Assembly (NCBI RefSeq): GCF_022014595.1
Contig: NZ_CP091740.1
Span: forward strand, 3,336,200 to 3,400,199
From: Solitalea lacus
GTDB taxonomy: Bacteria > Bacteroidota > Bacteroidia > Sphingobacteriales > Sphingobacteriaceae
Length of the DNA stretch: 64,000 bases
Direction: 5' to 3'
Each line of letters opens with the position of its first letter. Position 1 is the first letter of the stretch. Positions 9,651-19,648 of this stretch are shown here, piece after piece. The notes under the pieces are model-generated. The model did not search any database. It was given only the letters and a program-made list of their open reading frames with translations, and was not told the DNA's origin. The position numbers and the translations under genes were made by a program.

Positions 9651-9713
9651 ATTTTGTCATTCTGATTTCAGAAATACCTCTATTCATTTCTTTTTTATTC
9701 AGAATGACAAAAA
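9651..9713. repeat. Inverted repeat between susD and the GH105 gene
   Basis: ATTTTGTCATTCTGA at 9651-9665 is mirrored by TCAGAATGACAAAAAT ending at 9713, about 14 pairs with one extra A, around a 33-bp loop. It lies in the 192-bp gap after susD (stop at 9739) and before the GH105 start (9546). It could limit read-through or stabilise the susCD message. The arm GTCATTCTGA also resembles a dispersed intergenic motif in Bacteroidota. No long T run follows it on the minus strand. Confidence 0.55.
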
Positions 9714-9738
9714 TCAATTCAGAAAATTCGGGTTTATT

Positions 9739-11475
9739 TTACCAGCCTGGGTTTTGTTTTAAATTTGAAGAAATATTGATTTGTGACTGAGGAATCGGTA
9801 ACAAATACATATTATCATTATACGGACAAGGAGGCTTAACAAAATCTCTTTCCTCGTAAGTATAATTAGTACCTAATGGGGTAATAGTACCACTTTTGGG
9901 GGTAACTACCATCATTCGTAATGGTTTACAATATGTATCAGGAAGAATTTTCCAACGTCTGATATCATAGAAACGATGTTCTTCGAATGCCAATTCAATA
10001 CGACGTTCATCGCGAATATAAGTCCGCATTTGATCTTGCGTCAAACCTGTAGGAAGATTAAACGGATTTAAACCAGCTCTTTTGCGAATTTCAGCCATAG
10101 GAGCATAAGCTTCAGCAGTTTGTCCATTCTCGTTCAGGGCTTCTGCATAGTTCAAGAGCACCTCTGCATATCTTAAGAATGGGAAGTAATGCTCAGCGCC
10201 ACCGGTAGAACCGGTAACATCTTCACTCATCATTTTACGGTTAAAGTAACCACTTTGCGTACCAACGCTAGCAAACGGAATGGTTAATCCATCTGTTGGA
10301 GCATTTAAATACGTATATACCGGACCGAAAGTACCAGAAGTAGTTTTCCAAGTAGCTCCATTATAAATAACAGAACGGTAAAAACGAGGATCACGACCTA
10401 CATATGGATTTTGCGGATTATAGCCCGAGGTTGGATCTGTAATCGGCTTACCATTAGCCATAGGGAAGGCATTTACATAATTGCCATTAGGGGAAGTATG
10501 AAGCGCTCCACCACGGCTTTTAGGCAAATGTGAAGCTTCATAACTACGATTACTACCTGAAAGACGCATGAAAATCATTTCCGGATTATTACGCGTTAAA
10601 AACACTTTATAAAAACCTTCGGCAGTGCTGTTATCATTATTTGTTCCTTGCATTAGTGAGTACACCCCCATATCAATTACGGCTTTTGCTGCATCTCGAG
10701 CTAAAACCCAACGATTTGGTGAACCCTCTTTGTATCCGTATATCGCATCTTTATTTGCTGCCAGTTGACCTCCATTAAACAAAGGGCTTGCTGCAAATAG
10801 TAGAACCCTGGCCTTCAAAGCTAGGCAAGCACCCTTAGTGGCGCGCCCATAATCCTGTCCAACATACCTGATCGGAAGATCAGCAGCTGCTGCATCCAGA
10901 TCTTGGATCATAAAATTCACACATTCTTCGTAAGTATTACGCGGTAAATTAAGATCCTCATTGACACCCCAAGTTCTATCCAGAATAGGAACTCCACCAT
11001 AGGTTTTTGTTAAAATATGATAAAACCATGCACGTAAAAAACGAGCTTCAGCTTTCATTCTTTTTTTCCCTATGGCCGATAAAGGAGATTCATCTACACG
11101 AGCAATAAATAAATTAATTTTACGAATAGTTTTATAAGTGTCGCTCCAATGATTAGTAAATGGCAAAGGTATTGAGCTAGCCGTATATGCACCCTGTTGG
11201 AAAGTCCAACCGGAAAGGGTAGTAGACCAGCGCTCGTCTGATTCGTCAGAAAATTCCGATAAGGTATTCGAGGTGTTGATACGAGTCATATAATTTTCCG
11301 GCCCCACACCACTATAAGCACTTGTTAATACCTGAACAGTTTTGATACTATCGGACCAAACAGCTGCATCAAATATATCTGTTTGTGTATCATTGGTTAA
11401 CAAACCCTCTTTCTGACAAGCTAATAAAGCCAAAGCAGAAAAAGCCGGTAAGATTAAATATTTAGAGATTTTCAT
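9739..11475 (-). CDS. SusD/RagB-family glycan-binding lipoprotein
   Basis: 578 residues from the preferred ATG at 11475, which gives the lipoprotein signal MKISKYLILPAFSALALLAC with Cys20 as lipidation site. A longer frame from 11508 would overlap the susC stop and bury the signal. SusD features: TPR helices with RFLRAWFYHILTKTYGGVPI, the RATKGACLALKARVLLFAASPLFNG block, HYFPFLRYAEVLLNYAEALNENG, RDERRIELAFEEHRFYDIRRWK, and a typical end with NPGW. It sits on the cell surface as the lid of the SusC channel encoded just before it. The gene begins 19 bp after susC. Confidence 0.95.
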   Translation of the reverse strand: MKISKYLILPAFSALALLACQKEGLLTNDTQTDIFDAAVWSDSIKTVQVLTSAYSGVGPENYMTRINTSNTLSEFSDESDERWSTTLSGWTFQQGAYTASSIPLPFTNHWSDTYKTIRKINLFIARVDESPLSAIGKKRMKAEARFLRAWFYHILTKTYGGVPILDRTWGVNEDLNLPRNTYEECVNFMIQDLDAAAADLPIRYVGQDYGRATKGACLALKARVLLFAASPLFNGGQLAANKDAIYGYKEGSPNRWVLARDAAKAVIDMGVYSLMQGTNNDNSTAEGFYKVFLTRNNPEMIFMRLSGSNRSYEASHLPKSRGGALHTSPNGNYVNAFPMANGKPITDPTSGYNPQNPYVGRDPRFYRSVIYNGATWKTTSGTFGPVYTYLNAPTDGLTIPFASVGTQSGYFNRKMMSEDVTGSTGGAEHYFPFLRYAEVLLNYAEALNENGQTAEAYAPMAEIRKRAGLNPFNLPTGLTQDQMRTYIRDERRIELAFEEHRFYDIRRWKILPDTYCKPLRMMVVTPKSGTITPLGTNYTYEERDFVKPPCPYNDNMYLLPIPQSQINISSNLKQNPGW

Positions 11476-11494
11476 GTTTAAATAATTTGTTGGA

Positions 11495-14400
11495 TTAAAA
11501 ATTAGCATTTAAACCAAAGCTAAATACTCGCTGTTGTGGATAATTTTCACCGCGACCTGATGGAGACTCAGGGTCAACAATTTTTACCTTATCCCAGGTA
11601 AAAATGTTAGAAGCATTAGTATATAGACGTAAACTTTGAATACCAACACGCTTAATAACCGCAGGAGTAAAAGTGTATCCCATTTCAACATTTTTTAGGC
11701 GAAGGTAATCACCTGAATATTGCCAAAATGATGATGCCACTCTGTTAACTCCATTTGAAAAGTGTAAGGTAGGATAAGTAGCAGTAGCTGCCGTTTCAGG
11801 AGTCCATCGGCCTAAATGGAATTCCTGGAATTTACCCAAGTTATCATAAACAAGCTCACTATTTAATGTAAGGCTACTGTTCTTTGATCCTTGCAGCAAG
11901 AAGCTAAAATCAAATCCTTTATAGTTAGCTCCAGCTGAGAAGCCAAAAGTGGTATTAGGAATTATCGGATATCCAATTGGGCCTTTATCATTATCGTTAA
12001 TAACACCGTCGTTATTTAAATCTTTATATCTAATATCACCCGGCGATAAAACTCCTGTCTGCCTTGCGTTATTAGCATCTGCAAGTTCTTCTGCTGTCCA
12101 GAATCCTATAGCTGTCCATCCAAAGGGTTGGTTAACCGATTGACCAGTAGCCCTTAAATAATCAAAGGATTTTGGAGCTTCATCACGCTCTAGCACCTTA
12201 TTTTTAGCATAAGCCACATTGGCTTTCAGAAAATAGCCAACCTTTCCAATGTTATTGTTGTGGCCAATCTCTAATTCAAAACCTTTATTACTTACTTTAC
12301 CCATGTTCATTTCAGGCAAGTCAACCCCAATAATTTGGCCCACGGTAGCACGAGTAGTAATAATATCGTAACGGTAGTTATCAAAGTAATCTGCCGTAAT
12401 GTTCAACTTTGATTTAAACAATTGAGTTTCAAAACCAATGTTTGATTTTCTCTCTTTTTCCCAGGTAAGGTTTGGATTACCAATTTTACCTTCTGCCAAA
12501 CCGGAATAAGTTGCATTACTTTCGCCAAAATTATAAGACCCCGAGCTAACGTAAGTGCTTAAATAAGCATAGGTCTCTAAAGCAATACCAATATCATCAT
12601 TACCTACTATACCATAAGAACCACGAATTTTCATGAAATCAATAAACTTCGCGTGTTTTTTAATGAATGGCTCTTCACTTAAAACCCAACCTGCTGAAAC
12701 GGCAGGGAAAAACCCGAAATGATTTTGTTTATTAAATGAGTTTGAGCCATTATATCCGGCATTCAACTCTAATAGATAGCGCTGGTTATAATTATAAGTC
12801 ATACGACCAACATATCCTAAATAACTAATAGGTCTATTAGGTCCTACAAGCTTTGTATTTTGATTGTATAATGCTAATACACTAAGATTATGCTTACCAA
12901 ACGTATTTGTATAATTCAATGATGTTTGGATATCAGTAATTGTTTTAGGAGCCTGATTGCCTGTAGTTAATAGATAAGGTCTCAATACAGGGGCTTCCGG
13001 TTTATATAGTAAATAAGTATCGTTAGTTGCATTATAACGATAAGTAGGATAATCGTCTCTGTATAAACTTTTTAAGGAATACTGATTATTTGAAAAAGCC
13101 ATTTGTGCTTTAGCTGACAATCCTTTTAGCAGAAAATCTAACTTATGAGTGGCACTAACAGTAGTAGAAAGATCGGTTTGATAACTTCTGTCATAACCGG
13201 CTAAGGTTAATTGCGCTACCATATTCGGGTGCATAGTAGCATCAACTGGAGCACCATAAGAACCATCAGGATTGTAAATTGGGAACGCATAAGGAGCAGC
13301 ACCAAGACGCATCAACTGGTTAAATACAGAGCGACCGGCCTCTCTAGGATGCGGTTGATTTACATTTTGTAATTGAGAAGAAAGGTTAAGCGTTAAATCA
13401 AGATTCTTATTAACATTAATATCAACGTTTGAACGGAAGTTATAGCGTTTAAAATAATAACCATTATCCGTTTCACTTTCTTTAAAGTCTTTAAAAATAC
13501 CACCTTGGTTTAAATAGCCCGCAGATACGAAATACTTAACGCGATCAGTACCTCCTGATATATTGGCATTATACTGAGTTTGCACCGAGGCTTTGTTCAT
13601 CAACTCCTTATACCAATCTACATTAGGGTATACGTCAGGCATGTCTCCATTTTTGAAATGCTCCATAGCCGCTTCAGAATAAGGGAAATTGGCGCCTATT
13701 TTGTCATTTACATAACTCTCCTTTAATAAGGTAAGGGCATTATAAGAATCTAAAAATTCAGGCATTCGATGAACCATATTTACCCCAGACTGAGCACTAA
13801 AGCTCACTTTAGGTTCACCAGTTTTTCCGCGACGGGTAGTAATAATAATAACACCGTTAGCACCTTTCACCCCATAGACAGCAGTGGCAGAAGCATCTTT
13901 TAAGATAGAGATATTTTCTACCTCATTCATATCAATTTGACCGATACTTTCTTGTTGTATTCCATCAACAATAAATAAGGGACTCGTTCCTCCTCTGAAA
14001 GAACTTACTCCCCTGATTTGAAGATTAGCTGCATCTTTACCTGGTTGTCCGCTATTTTGTTGAGAAAAAAGACCCGGCAAACGACCAGCCAATGCATTGG
14101 TTAAGTTAGCTGTAGGGCTTTGTCTAAGCTCCTTTCCGCTTACAGAGGCAATAGCTCCGGTTACTGTAGGCTTCTTTTGCACACCAAAAGCAACTACAAC
14201 AACTTCTCCTAAGTCTTGAGCAGCCTCCTGAAGGGTTACATTATAAACTGTTTTTTTATCCAGTACTAATTCTCTAGTATTAAAACCGATTGCTTTGAAA
14301 ATTAATTTTCCGCTAGCAGGAGCATTTTTAATAGAGAACTTACCATCTGCATCAGTTGCAGCTCCATTAGTTGTACCTTCAATGATCACACTTACCCCTG

Positions 14401-14506
14401 GCAAAGGACCAATTTTATCATAAACAGTACCACTAACTGTTCGATTCTGTGCCATTACCTGTATTACAGCTAATAAACACACTATTAGTAAATATATCTT
14501 CTTCAT
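11495..14506 (-). CDS. SusC/RagA TonB-linked outer-membrane channel
   Basis: 1003 residues: signal peptide 1-19 (...AVIQVMAQ), a carboxypeptidase-regulatory-like domain (~22-95, DADGKFSIKNAPASG), then a plug with LTNALAGRLPGLFSQQNSG, LQIRGVSSFRGG, PLFIVDGI, ISILKDASATAVYGVKGANG and VIIITTRRGKTGEP, and a large beta-barrel ending in NANF with the aromatic terminal residue used for barrel insertion. Normal length. Energised by TonB, it imports glycan fragments captured with its SusD. It lies between two susD genes and pairs with the downstream one (19-bp gap to its start). Confidence 0.96.
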   Translation of the reverse strand: MKKIYLLIVCLLAVIQVMAQNRTVSGTVYDKIGPLPGVSVIIEGTTNGAATDADGKFSIKNAPASGKLIFKAIGFNTRELVLDKKTVYNVTLQEAAQDLGEVVVVAFGVQKKPTVTGAIASVSGKELRQSPTANLTNALAGRLPGLFSQQNSGQPGKDAANLQIRGVSSFRGGTSPLFIVDGIQQESIGQIDMNEVENISILKDASATAVYGVKGANGVIIITTRRGKTGEPKVSFSAQSGVNMVHRMPEFLDSYNALTLLKESYVNDKIGANFPYSEAAMEHFKNGDMPDVYPNVDWYKELMNKASVQTQYNANISGGTDRVKYFVSAGYLNQGGIFKDFKESETDNGYYFKRYNFRSNVDINVNKNLDLTLNLSSQLQNVNQPHPREAGRSVFNQLMRLGAAPYAFPIYNPDGSYGAPVDATMHPNMVAQLTLAGYDRSYQTDLSTTVSATHKLDFLLKGLSAKAQMAFSNNQYSLKSLYRDDYPTYRYNATNDTYLLYKPEAPVLRPYLLTTGNQAPKTITDIQTSLNYTNTFGKHNLSVLALYNQNTKLVGPNRPISYLGYVGRMTYNYNQRYLLELNAGYNGSNSFNKQNHFGFFPAVSAGWVLSEEPFIKKHAKFIDFMKIRGSYGIVGNDDIGIALETYAYLSTYVSSGSYNFGESNATYSGLAEGKIGNPNLTWEKERKSNIGFETQLFKSKLNITADYFDNYRYDIITTRATVGQIIGVDLPEMNMGKVSNKGFELEIGHNNNIGKVGYFLKANVAYAKNKVLERDEAPKSFDYLRATGQSVNQPFGWTAIGFWTAEELADANNARQTGVLSPGDIRYKDLNNDGVINDNDKGPIGYPIIPNTTFGFSAGANYKGFDFSFLLQGSKNSSLTLNSELVYDNLGKFQEFHLGRWTPETAATATYPTLHFSNGVNRVASSFWQYSGDYLRLKNVEMGYTFTPAVIKRVGIQSLRLYTNASNIFTWDKVKIVDPESPSGRGENYPQQRVFSFGLNANF

Positions 14507-14540
14507 TAGAATTCTGTCTAAACTAAATCATTCATTTTCG

Positions 14541-16184
14541 CTAGTTCCATCCTTGATTTTGATCTAATTGATTATTTCTCATTATCTCCGAAAAAGGAAC
14601 TGGATAGAGATTCATTTTTTGATCATATGTAACATCTTGCACCTTCACGATCTGATACGTTAAAGCTGAGGTTACAGGATCTTTGGTAATTTTCATACCT
14701 CTCAAACTACCGTTTAACACATCTTTGGCAATATTCCATCGGCGGATATCCCAAAATCTGTGCTCCTCAAAGGCCAACTCACAACGGCGCTCATTACGGA
14801 TAATATCGCGCATTTGGGCTTGTGTTAAGCTTCCTGCAGCTAGTGGAGTTGTAAAACCTGCACGGGTACGAATAAGATTGATGGCTGTATAAACAGAAGC
14901 ATCAGGGCTTGCTAAAGCTTCATTTTGTGCTTCAGCATAGTTTAATAAAACTTCAGCATATCTAAAGAGTGGGAAGTTATGTGTAGCACTTGTGAAAGAA
15001 GCTGCAGATCCTGTGGTAGTCATAAACTTACGCATATAATACCCGGTCTTTGTTCCGCTGCCTACACCTGGTTTCAAATTATGTTTACCTCCGTCGAACA
15101 ATTCTAAAGGGGTACTTAACCAGCTCATCCCGTTATAAAAGATAGTAAGGGCAAAACGAATATCCCTATTTGTAGCAGGAGCTGCCTGGCTATATCCGGA
15201 AGTAGGGTCAGTAATACTTTTGCCGTTCTTCATCTTGAAAGCTTCCACTAAATCCTGGGTAGGATTGGTATAACCTTTACCTGCACGCTGAAAGCCAGGC
15301 GGCTCATTGAATGACTCCACTGAAGTATTATCAGCTTGTTGATATGCTAAAATAAATTCGGTGTTATTACGGGTTGTGAACATAGTTCCAAAGCTGGCTG
15401 ATGCTACAAGCTGGTAAGCACCCATGTCCATAAGTTCCTTAGCCGCAGCTGCTGCCGCTTGCCATTTAGTGATGTCATTGGTTGGATTGTATAATGGGCT
15501 CGCATCATATAACAATAAGCGGGCTTTTAAGGCTAAGACAGCACCCTTGCTAATGCGACCAATCTCATAGGTAGCATCAGTAGTGAGCAGTACCTTACCT
15601 TTAATTGCATCACACTCGCTCACGATATAGTTTACACACTCTTGGCGGGTATTGCGTGCTAATGATAAGTTATCATCTACGGCAAAAACCTTATCACCCA
15701 CCAATGGAACATTTCCCCAACGTTTTACCAACTCAAAATAAAACATAGCTCTTAAAAAACGTACTTCAGCTTTAATAGCATCTTTACGAACCTGAGGTAT
15801 TCCTGAGTTGTCTATATTAGCAAGTAATACATTAACACGTCTAATTGCAGCATAATTACTTGCCCATGGATTTTCAGGTAAATCCGTAGGACTCACTTGA
15901 CCTATTTTAAACTTATCTACTTCAACAGTTGTTGAGCTTGCACTAACCGCATCATCAGTAGCTGCATCTAAAACATTACTACCAATACGGTTAAAGCCAC
16001 GCGGCAGCTGCGCATAAATACTTGCAACATACTCATTTATCATATTACCCTCTTTATCTTTCGGGCTAAAAATATCGGTAATATCCGTACGATCTACAGG
16101 TAGCTGCGTCATTACATCTTTCTCACAAGAAGAAAGTAACAACGAAAAAAACAAACAGCTAATTAATGTATAGTTTCTTTTCAT
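14541..16184 (-). CDS. SusD/RagB-family glycan-binding lipoprotein
   Basis: 547 residues; signal and lipobox MKRNYTLISCLFFSLLLSSC put the lipidated cysteine at residue 20. SusD markers are EVRFLRAMFYFELVKRWGNVP, RISKGAVLALKARLLLYDASP, NFPLFRYAEVLLNYAEAQN, RNERRCELAFEEHRFWDIRRW and a C-terminal NQGWN. It starts 22 bp after the divergent susC and ends 34 bp before the next susC, so the two pairs form one tight unit. It shares the RagB/SusD fold with the other SusD here but differs clearly in sequence, suggesting a different ligand rather than a recent duplicate. Confidence 0.95.
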   Translation of the reverse strand: MKRNYTLISCLFFSLLLSSCEKDVMTQLPVDRTDITDIFSPKDKEGNMINEYVASIYAQLPRGFNRIGSNVLDAATDDAVSASSTTVEVDKFKIGQVSPTDLPENPWASNYAAIRRVNVLLANIDNSGIPQVRKDAIKAEVRFLRAMFYFELVKRWGNVPLVGDKVFAVDDNLSLARNTRQECVNYIVSECDAIKGKVLLTTDATYEIGRISKGAVLALKARLLLYDASPLYNPTNDITKWQAAAAAAKELMDMGAYQLVASASFGTMFTTRNNTEFILAYQQADNTSVESFNEPPGFQRAGKGYTNPTQDLVEAFKMKNGKSITDPTSGYSQAAPATNRDIRFALTIFYNGMSWLSTPLELFDGGKHNLKPGVGSGTKTGYYMRKFMTTTGSAASFTSATHNFPLFRYAEVLLNYAEAQNEALASPDASVYTAINLIRTRAGFTTPLAAGSLTQAQMRDIIRNERRCELAFEEHRFWDIRRWNIAKDVLNGSLRGMKITKDPVTSALTYQIVKVQDVTYDQKMNLYPVPFSEIMRNNQLDQNQGWN

Positions 16185-16206
16185 ATTAATATCCTTCTAT
16201 CTATTG

Positions 16207-19200
16207 TTAAAACTTAGCACTAATTCCTACTGTATAACTTTTGTACAGAGGATAGAAATTGAATAATGCTTCCGGGTCCATATCCTTAAGCTTGGTAATG
16301 GTTAATGGATTATATGCATTAACAAATACTCTCAAATTTGAAAGATGGATTTTATTTGACGCAGAAGATGGTAACGTATATCCTAACTCTACATTCTTCA
16401 CACGCAGATAATCGCCATCTTTGATCCAATAAGTAGAAGTACGATGATTGTTAACATTGGTTCCGTAAGTTAAACGCGGATAAGTAGCAGTAGCAGCAGT
16501 TTCCGGCGTCCAACGGTTTAAGTGTAAATTTTGTACCGTACCAGATGATACTCCATTATTCTGAAACTCCCATGCATTGCTTCCGGTAAAGAAGAAATCT
16601 TTATTAGCAACACCTTGCACCACGGCAGAGAAATCAAAACCTTGGTATTTCAAGCCTAATGACCCCGAGTAGTAAATTGGAGCCGATTTTTTTCCGATTG
16701 CAGTTACATCATTATCATCAATTACCTTATCACCGTTCAAATCTTTATACTTAATATCACCTGGCTGCAGGGCTACACCAAACTGAGTTGGACTAGTAGC
16801 GATTTCTGCTTGTGATTGGAATAAACCTAAAGCAACTAAGCCAAACGGCTGGCCAACACGCTGACCGGTTCTGTATTGATAATCATACGGACGGTTTACC
16901 TCATCTTGGAAAATCACTTTATTATCAAACAACTGAGCATTGGCAGCTAAACTTAGGTCAACTTTACCTAAACGAACGCTATAATCAGAACCTAACTCAA
17001 TACCTTCATAACGATATTTACCCAAGTTTTCATCAGGATAGCTTAATCCTAAAAGAGTGTTTGAGGAGCCTGGCGCTTGCAATACATCATATCTGTATTT
17101 GTTAAAGTATTCAACCGTTACTCCCAATTTATTGTCAAGCATGCGGGCCTGGATACCGGCATTAAACACTTTAGATTTCTCCCAAGTAATATTAGGATTT
17201 GCAATAGCGGCTTCATTCCATCCACCCAAAGCTGTTCCTGAGTTACCAAAATAATAAACATTGCTACTAGAAGTATAATACGGTTGGTATGCATAATTTG
17301 ATGCTCGGTCAAAACCTAACAAACCACCTGATACCTTAAATTTCAACTGATTAATACCAGAGGTTTTTAAGAAATCTTCTTTAGCAAGGTCATAGCCAAC
17401 AGACATAGCAGGGAAGAATCCATATCGGCTTCCTTTTACGTACTGTTCTGTACCTTGGTAGCTGAATGCCACATCAGCAAAAAGCTTTTCATTATAATCA
17501 TAGCTTACACGACCCATAACACCTTTATAAGCATGGGTTAGCGACGTGCCAATATCATACTGATCCCATGTATAGCGTACAGTTGCATCAATTCCATGTT
17601 TATCAAAAGAATGGTTATAAGACAAGCCTCCATCCAAACTCAAACGTCTCGAAAAACTGTTGTCATAACTATCAGAACTTGAGTAATTTGCATTCGTTCC
17701 GAATTGCTGGTAAGTTTTATTTGCTGTAGCCGGGTCAACCGTTAACTGGTAAACGGCAAAGTTAGAACGACTTCTAAAAACTGTATTGCTATAATAAGAA
17801 GTATAATGAACTGAACCTGTAGCTGAAAGGCCTTCAGTAATAAAATTAAGTTTGCGGTTAAGGTCAGCATCTACAAATGCTATTCTTCTGCTTTCACGAT
17901 TAAAGCCGGTTTTGTTAATTAATCCATAGATATTAGCTTTATATAATGAATTACCGCCTAATAATGTAGTATCGGGAATAAATACCGGGTATGCATTTGC
18001 AGGAGTACTTTTTAACGCACTCATGATAGAACCGATACCTGCACCAGGAGAATTGGCCTTTTCAAATTTACCGGCAAGGCGTAATCCTACACTCGTATTC
18101 TTATCAATATCAATATCTACATTTGAACGAAATGCATATCTGTTGTAATCGTTATTAGTATTATAATCTTGTGAGCCAACATTAAACATCCCCCCCTGAT
18201 TCATATTTTCAAGAGATACGAAATAACGAGCAGAAGCATTTCCTCCTGTTGCATTAAAATTATATCGGGTAAAGTTATATGTAGGTTTTAAGGCCAATTT
18301 GAACCAATCTACATTTGGATGCCCGTTAGGATCAGTTCCATTTTTATATGCATCCAAATCAGCTTGTGTATAAGGCTCTGTGCTACCATCATTCCTTGCT
18401 GCTTCGTTTGACAGAACAGCATAATTATAAGAATCAAGGTACTTGGGCAGATACGTAGGTTGTTGAAGCGCCCCTTGAGCAGAAAAACTGATCGTTTGCT
18501 TTTTAGCAGATCCGCTCTTGGTTTTCACAACAATTATCCCATCTGAACTACGCATACCAAATGGAGCCAGGGAAGCCGGATCTTTTAAAACACTGATCTC
18601 AGCAATTTCACTTGTGTTGATTTGATCAATATCACGTACTTGACCATCAACAATAATTACCGGAGAAAAATTTCTAAGCGAGAAATTGGAACCGTCATTT
18701 CCAAAAGAAATAGATTGGGAAGAAATTAAGCCTAACAATCTACCTGCAAGAGCATTACTGGCCGATGGTGAACCTACGGTATTAATGTCATCACCTTTAA
18801 TAGTTGCAACTGCTCCTGAAAAGGTTTTAGCCTTATGGGTTCCGTAAAGAAACTGAATGGTTTCTGATGTTAAATCACTTGGATCCAATTTAACATTAAA
18901 CCTCGTTTTGTTTTTTACACTAACCTGAAATGGCTGAAAGTTTGGCGCCGTAAAAACAAGAATATCATTTTCACCGGCCTTAATACTAAACTCTCCAGCC
19001 GCATCGGTTTGAGTACTGCGTTTGGTACCTTTAACAGCCACAACTACTCCCAGTAGCGGCAGTTTAGCATCATCTACTACAGTTCCTGTTACTGGAGTTG
19101 TCTGAGCTTTCAGCATGCTGTAAGGCAACAAAACCAGTAAGATCAAAACAAGTGATAACCACGTTTTGCAGCGGTCAGTTTTTGAGATGTCTTTGGACCA

Positions 19201-19233
19201 AACACCTCCGGGGTTTACGTAAACTTTTATCAT
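16207..19233 (-). CDS. Divergent SusC-type TonB-linked outer-membrane protein
   Basis: 1008 residues. A ~20-residue charged lead precedes the hydrophobic signal WLSLVLILLVLLPYSMLKAQ (~25-44). A carboxypeptidase-regulatory-like domain (~48-118) is followed by a plug and barrel ending in the aromatic SAKF. The plug departs from the usual motifs: the IRG block is SLRN, the VLIDG block is VIIVDG, and the YGxRAANGVIxITTK block is FGMRSSDGIIVVKTK. Many Bacteroidota loci carry such a second, atypical SusC beside a classical pair. First gene of the transport unit; palindromic operator candidates lie 92-133 bp upstream of its ATG. Confidence 0.93.
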   Translation of the reverse strand: MIKVYVNPGGVWSKDISKTDRCKTWLSLVLILLVLLPYSMLKAQTTPVTGTVVDDAKLPLLGVVVAVKGTKRSTQTDAAGEFSIKAGENDILVFTAPNFQPFQVSVKNKTRFNVKLDPSDLTSETIQFLYGTHKAKTFSGAVATIKGDDINTVGSPSASNALAGRLLGLISSQSISFGNDGSNFSLRNFSPVIIVDGQVRDIDQINTSEIAEISVLKDPASLAPFGMRSSDGIIVVKTKSGSAKKQTISFSAQGALQQPTYLPKYLDSYNYAVLSNEAARNDGSTEPYTQADLDAYKNGTDPNGHPNVDWFKLALKPTYNFTRYNFNATGGNASARYFVSLENMNQGGMFNVGSQDYNTNNDYNRYAFRSNVDIDIDKNTSVGLRLAGKFEKANSPGAGIGSIMSALKSTPANAYPVFIPDTTLLGGNSLYKANIYGLINKTGFNRESRRIAFVDADLNRKLNFITEGLSATGSVHYTSYYSNTVFRSRSNFAVYQLTVDPATANKTYQQFGTNANYSSSDSYDNSFSRRLSLDGGLSYNHSFDKHGIDATVRYTWDQYDIGTSLTHAYKGVMGRVSYDYNEKLFADVAFSYQGTEQYVKGSRYGFFPAMSVGYDLAKEDFLKTSGINQLKFKVSGGLLGFDRASNYAYQPYYTSSSNVYYFGNSGTALGGWNEAAIANPNITWEKSKVFNAGIQARMLDNKLGVTVEYFNKYRYDVLQAPGSSNTLLGLSYPDENLGKYRYEGIELGSDYSVRLGKVDLSLAANAQLFDNKVIFQDEVNRPYDYQYRTGQRVGQPFGLVALGLFQSQAEIATSPTQFGVALQPGDIKYKDLNGDKVIDDNDVTAIGKKSAPIYYSGSLGLKYQGFDFSAVVQGVANKDFFFTGSNAWEFQNNGVSSGTVQNLHLNRWTPETAATATYPRLTYGTNVNNHRTSTYWIKDGDYLRVKNVELGYTLPSSASNKIHLSNLRVFVNAYNPLTITKLKDMDPEALFNFYPLYKSYTVGISAKF

Positions 19234-19324
19234 ATAAATTGAATTGGGTTGAAATATTATTTGGTTTATTCTGATTTCCTTGAAACTATGGATTTCAAAA
19301 CCTTCCAGAAGCGAATATACTTTT

Positions 19325-19366
19325 ATAATTTGTAATCGATTACAAATTATCTATGCAAACGTTTGC
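19325..19366. promoter_or_regulatory. Two palindromic operator candidates upstream of the first susC
   Basis: 19325-19350 is a perfect 26-bp palindrome centred on TGTAATCGATTACA. 19355-19366 is a second perfect palindrome, GCAAACGTTTGC, whose form is classic for LacI-family operators (central CG dyad). The centres are 23 bp apart. The AATCGATT core recurs in front of the LacI-type gene at 20729-20742, which points to that protein as the ligand (inference). The rest of the 415-bp gap (19367-19648) shows no gene or hairpin. Confidence 0.7.
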
Positions 19367-19648
19367 GTAATTTTCAAAAACCTATTTAAGTGTATTCAAA
19401 CGGCTTTTTAGCCTAGAGATTTAGTAGCGGAGATGAGGACAAACAAGAAAAGGATTGCATTGTAGTGTTGAACAAGCTGGTTAATGAATTTTGAACTGGG
19501 TGGATTAGGGTCTACAGAAAAGTGAATACTTGCCTTAAGGTCATTTTACAATGCCTTAGCTGATGTAAAAAATAAAGGGGCATGGTTAAGGTTTAAGCCA
19601 CAGGGCTGTCCAAAGTTGGATAGTTGATAGAGTGTGCCGGAACAGAAA

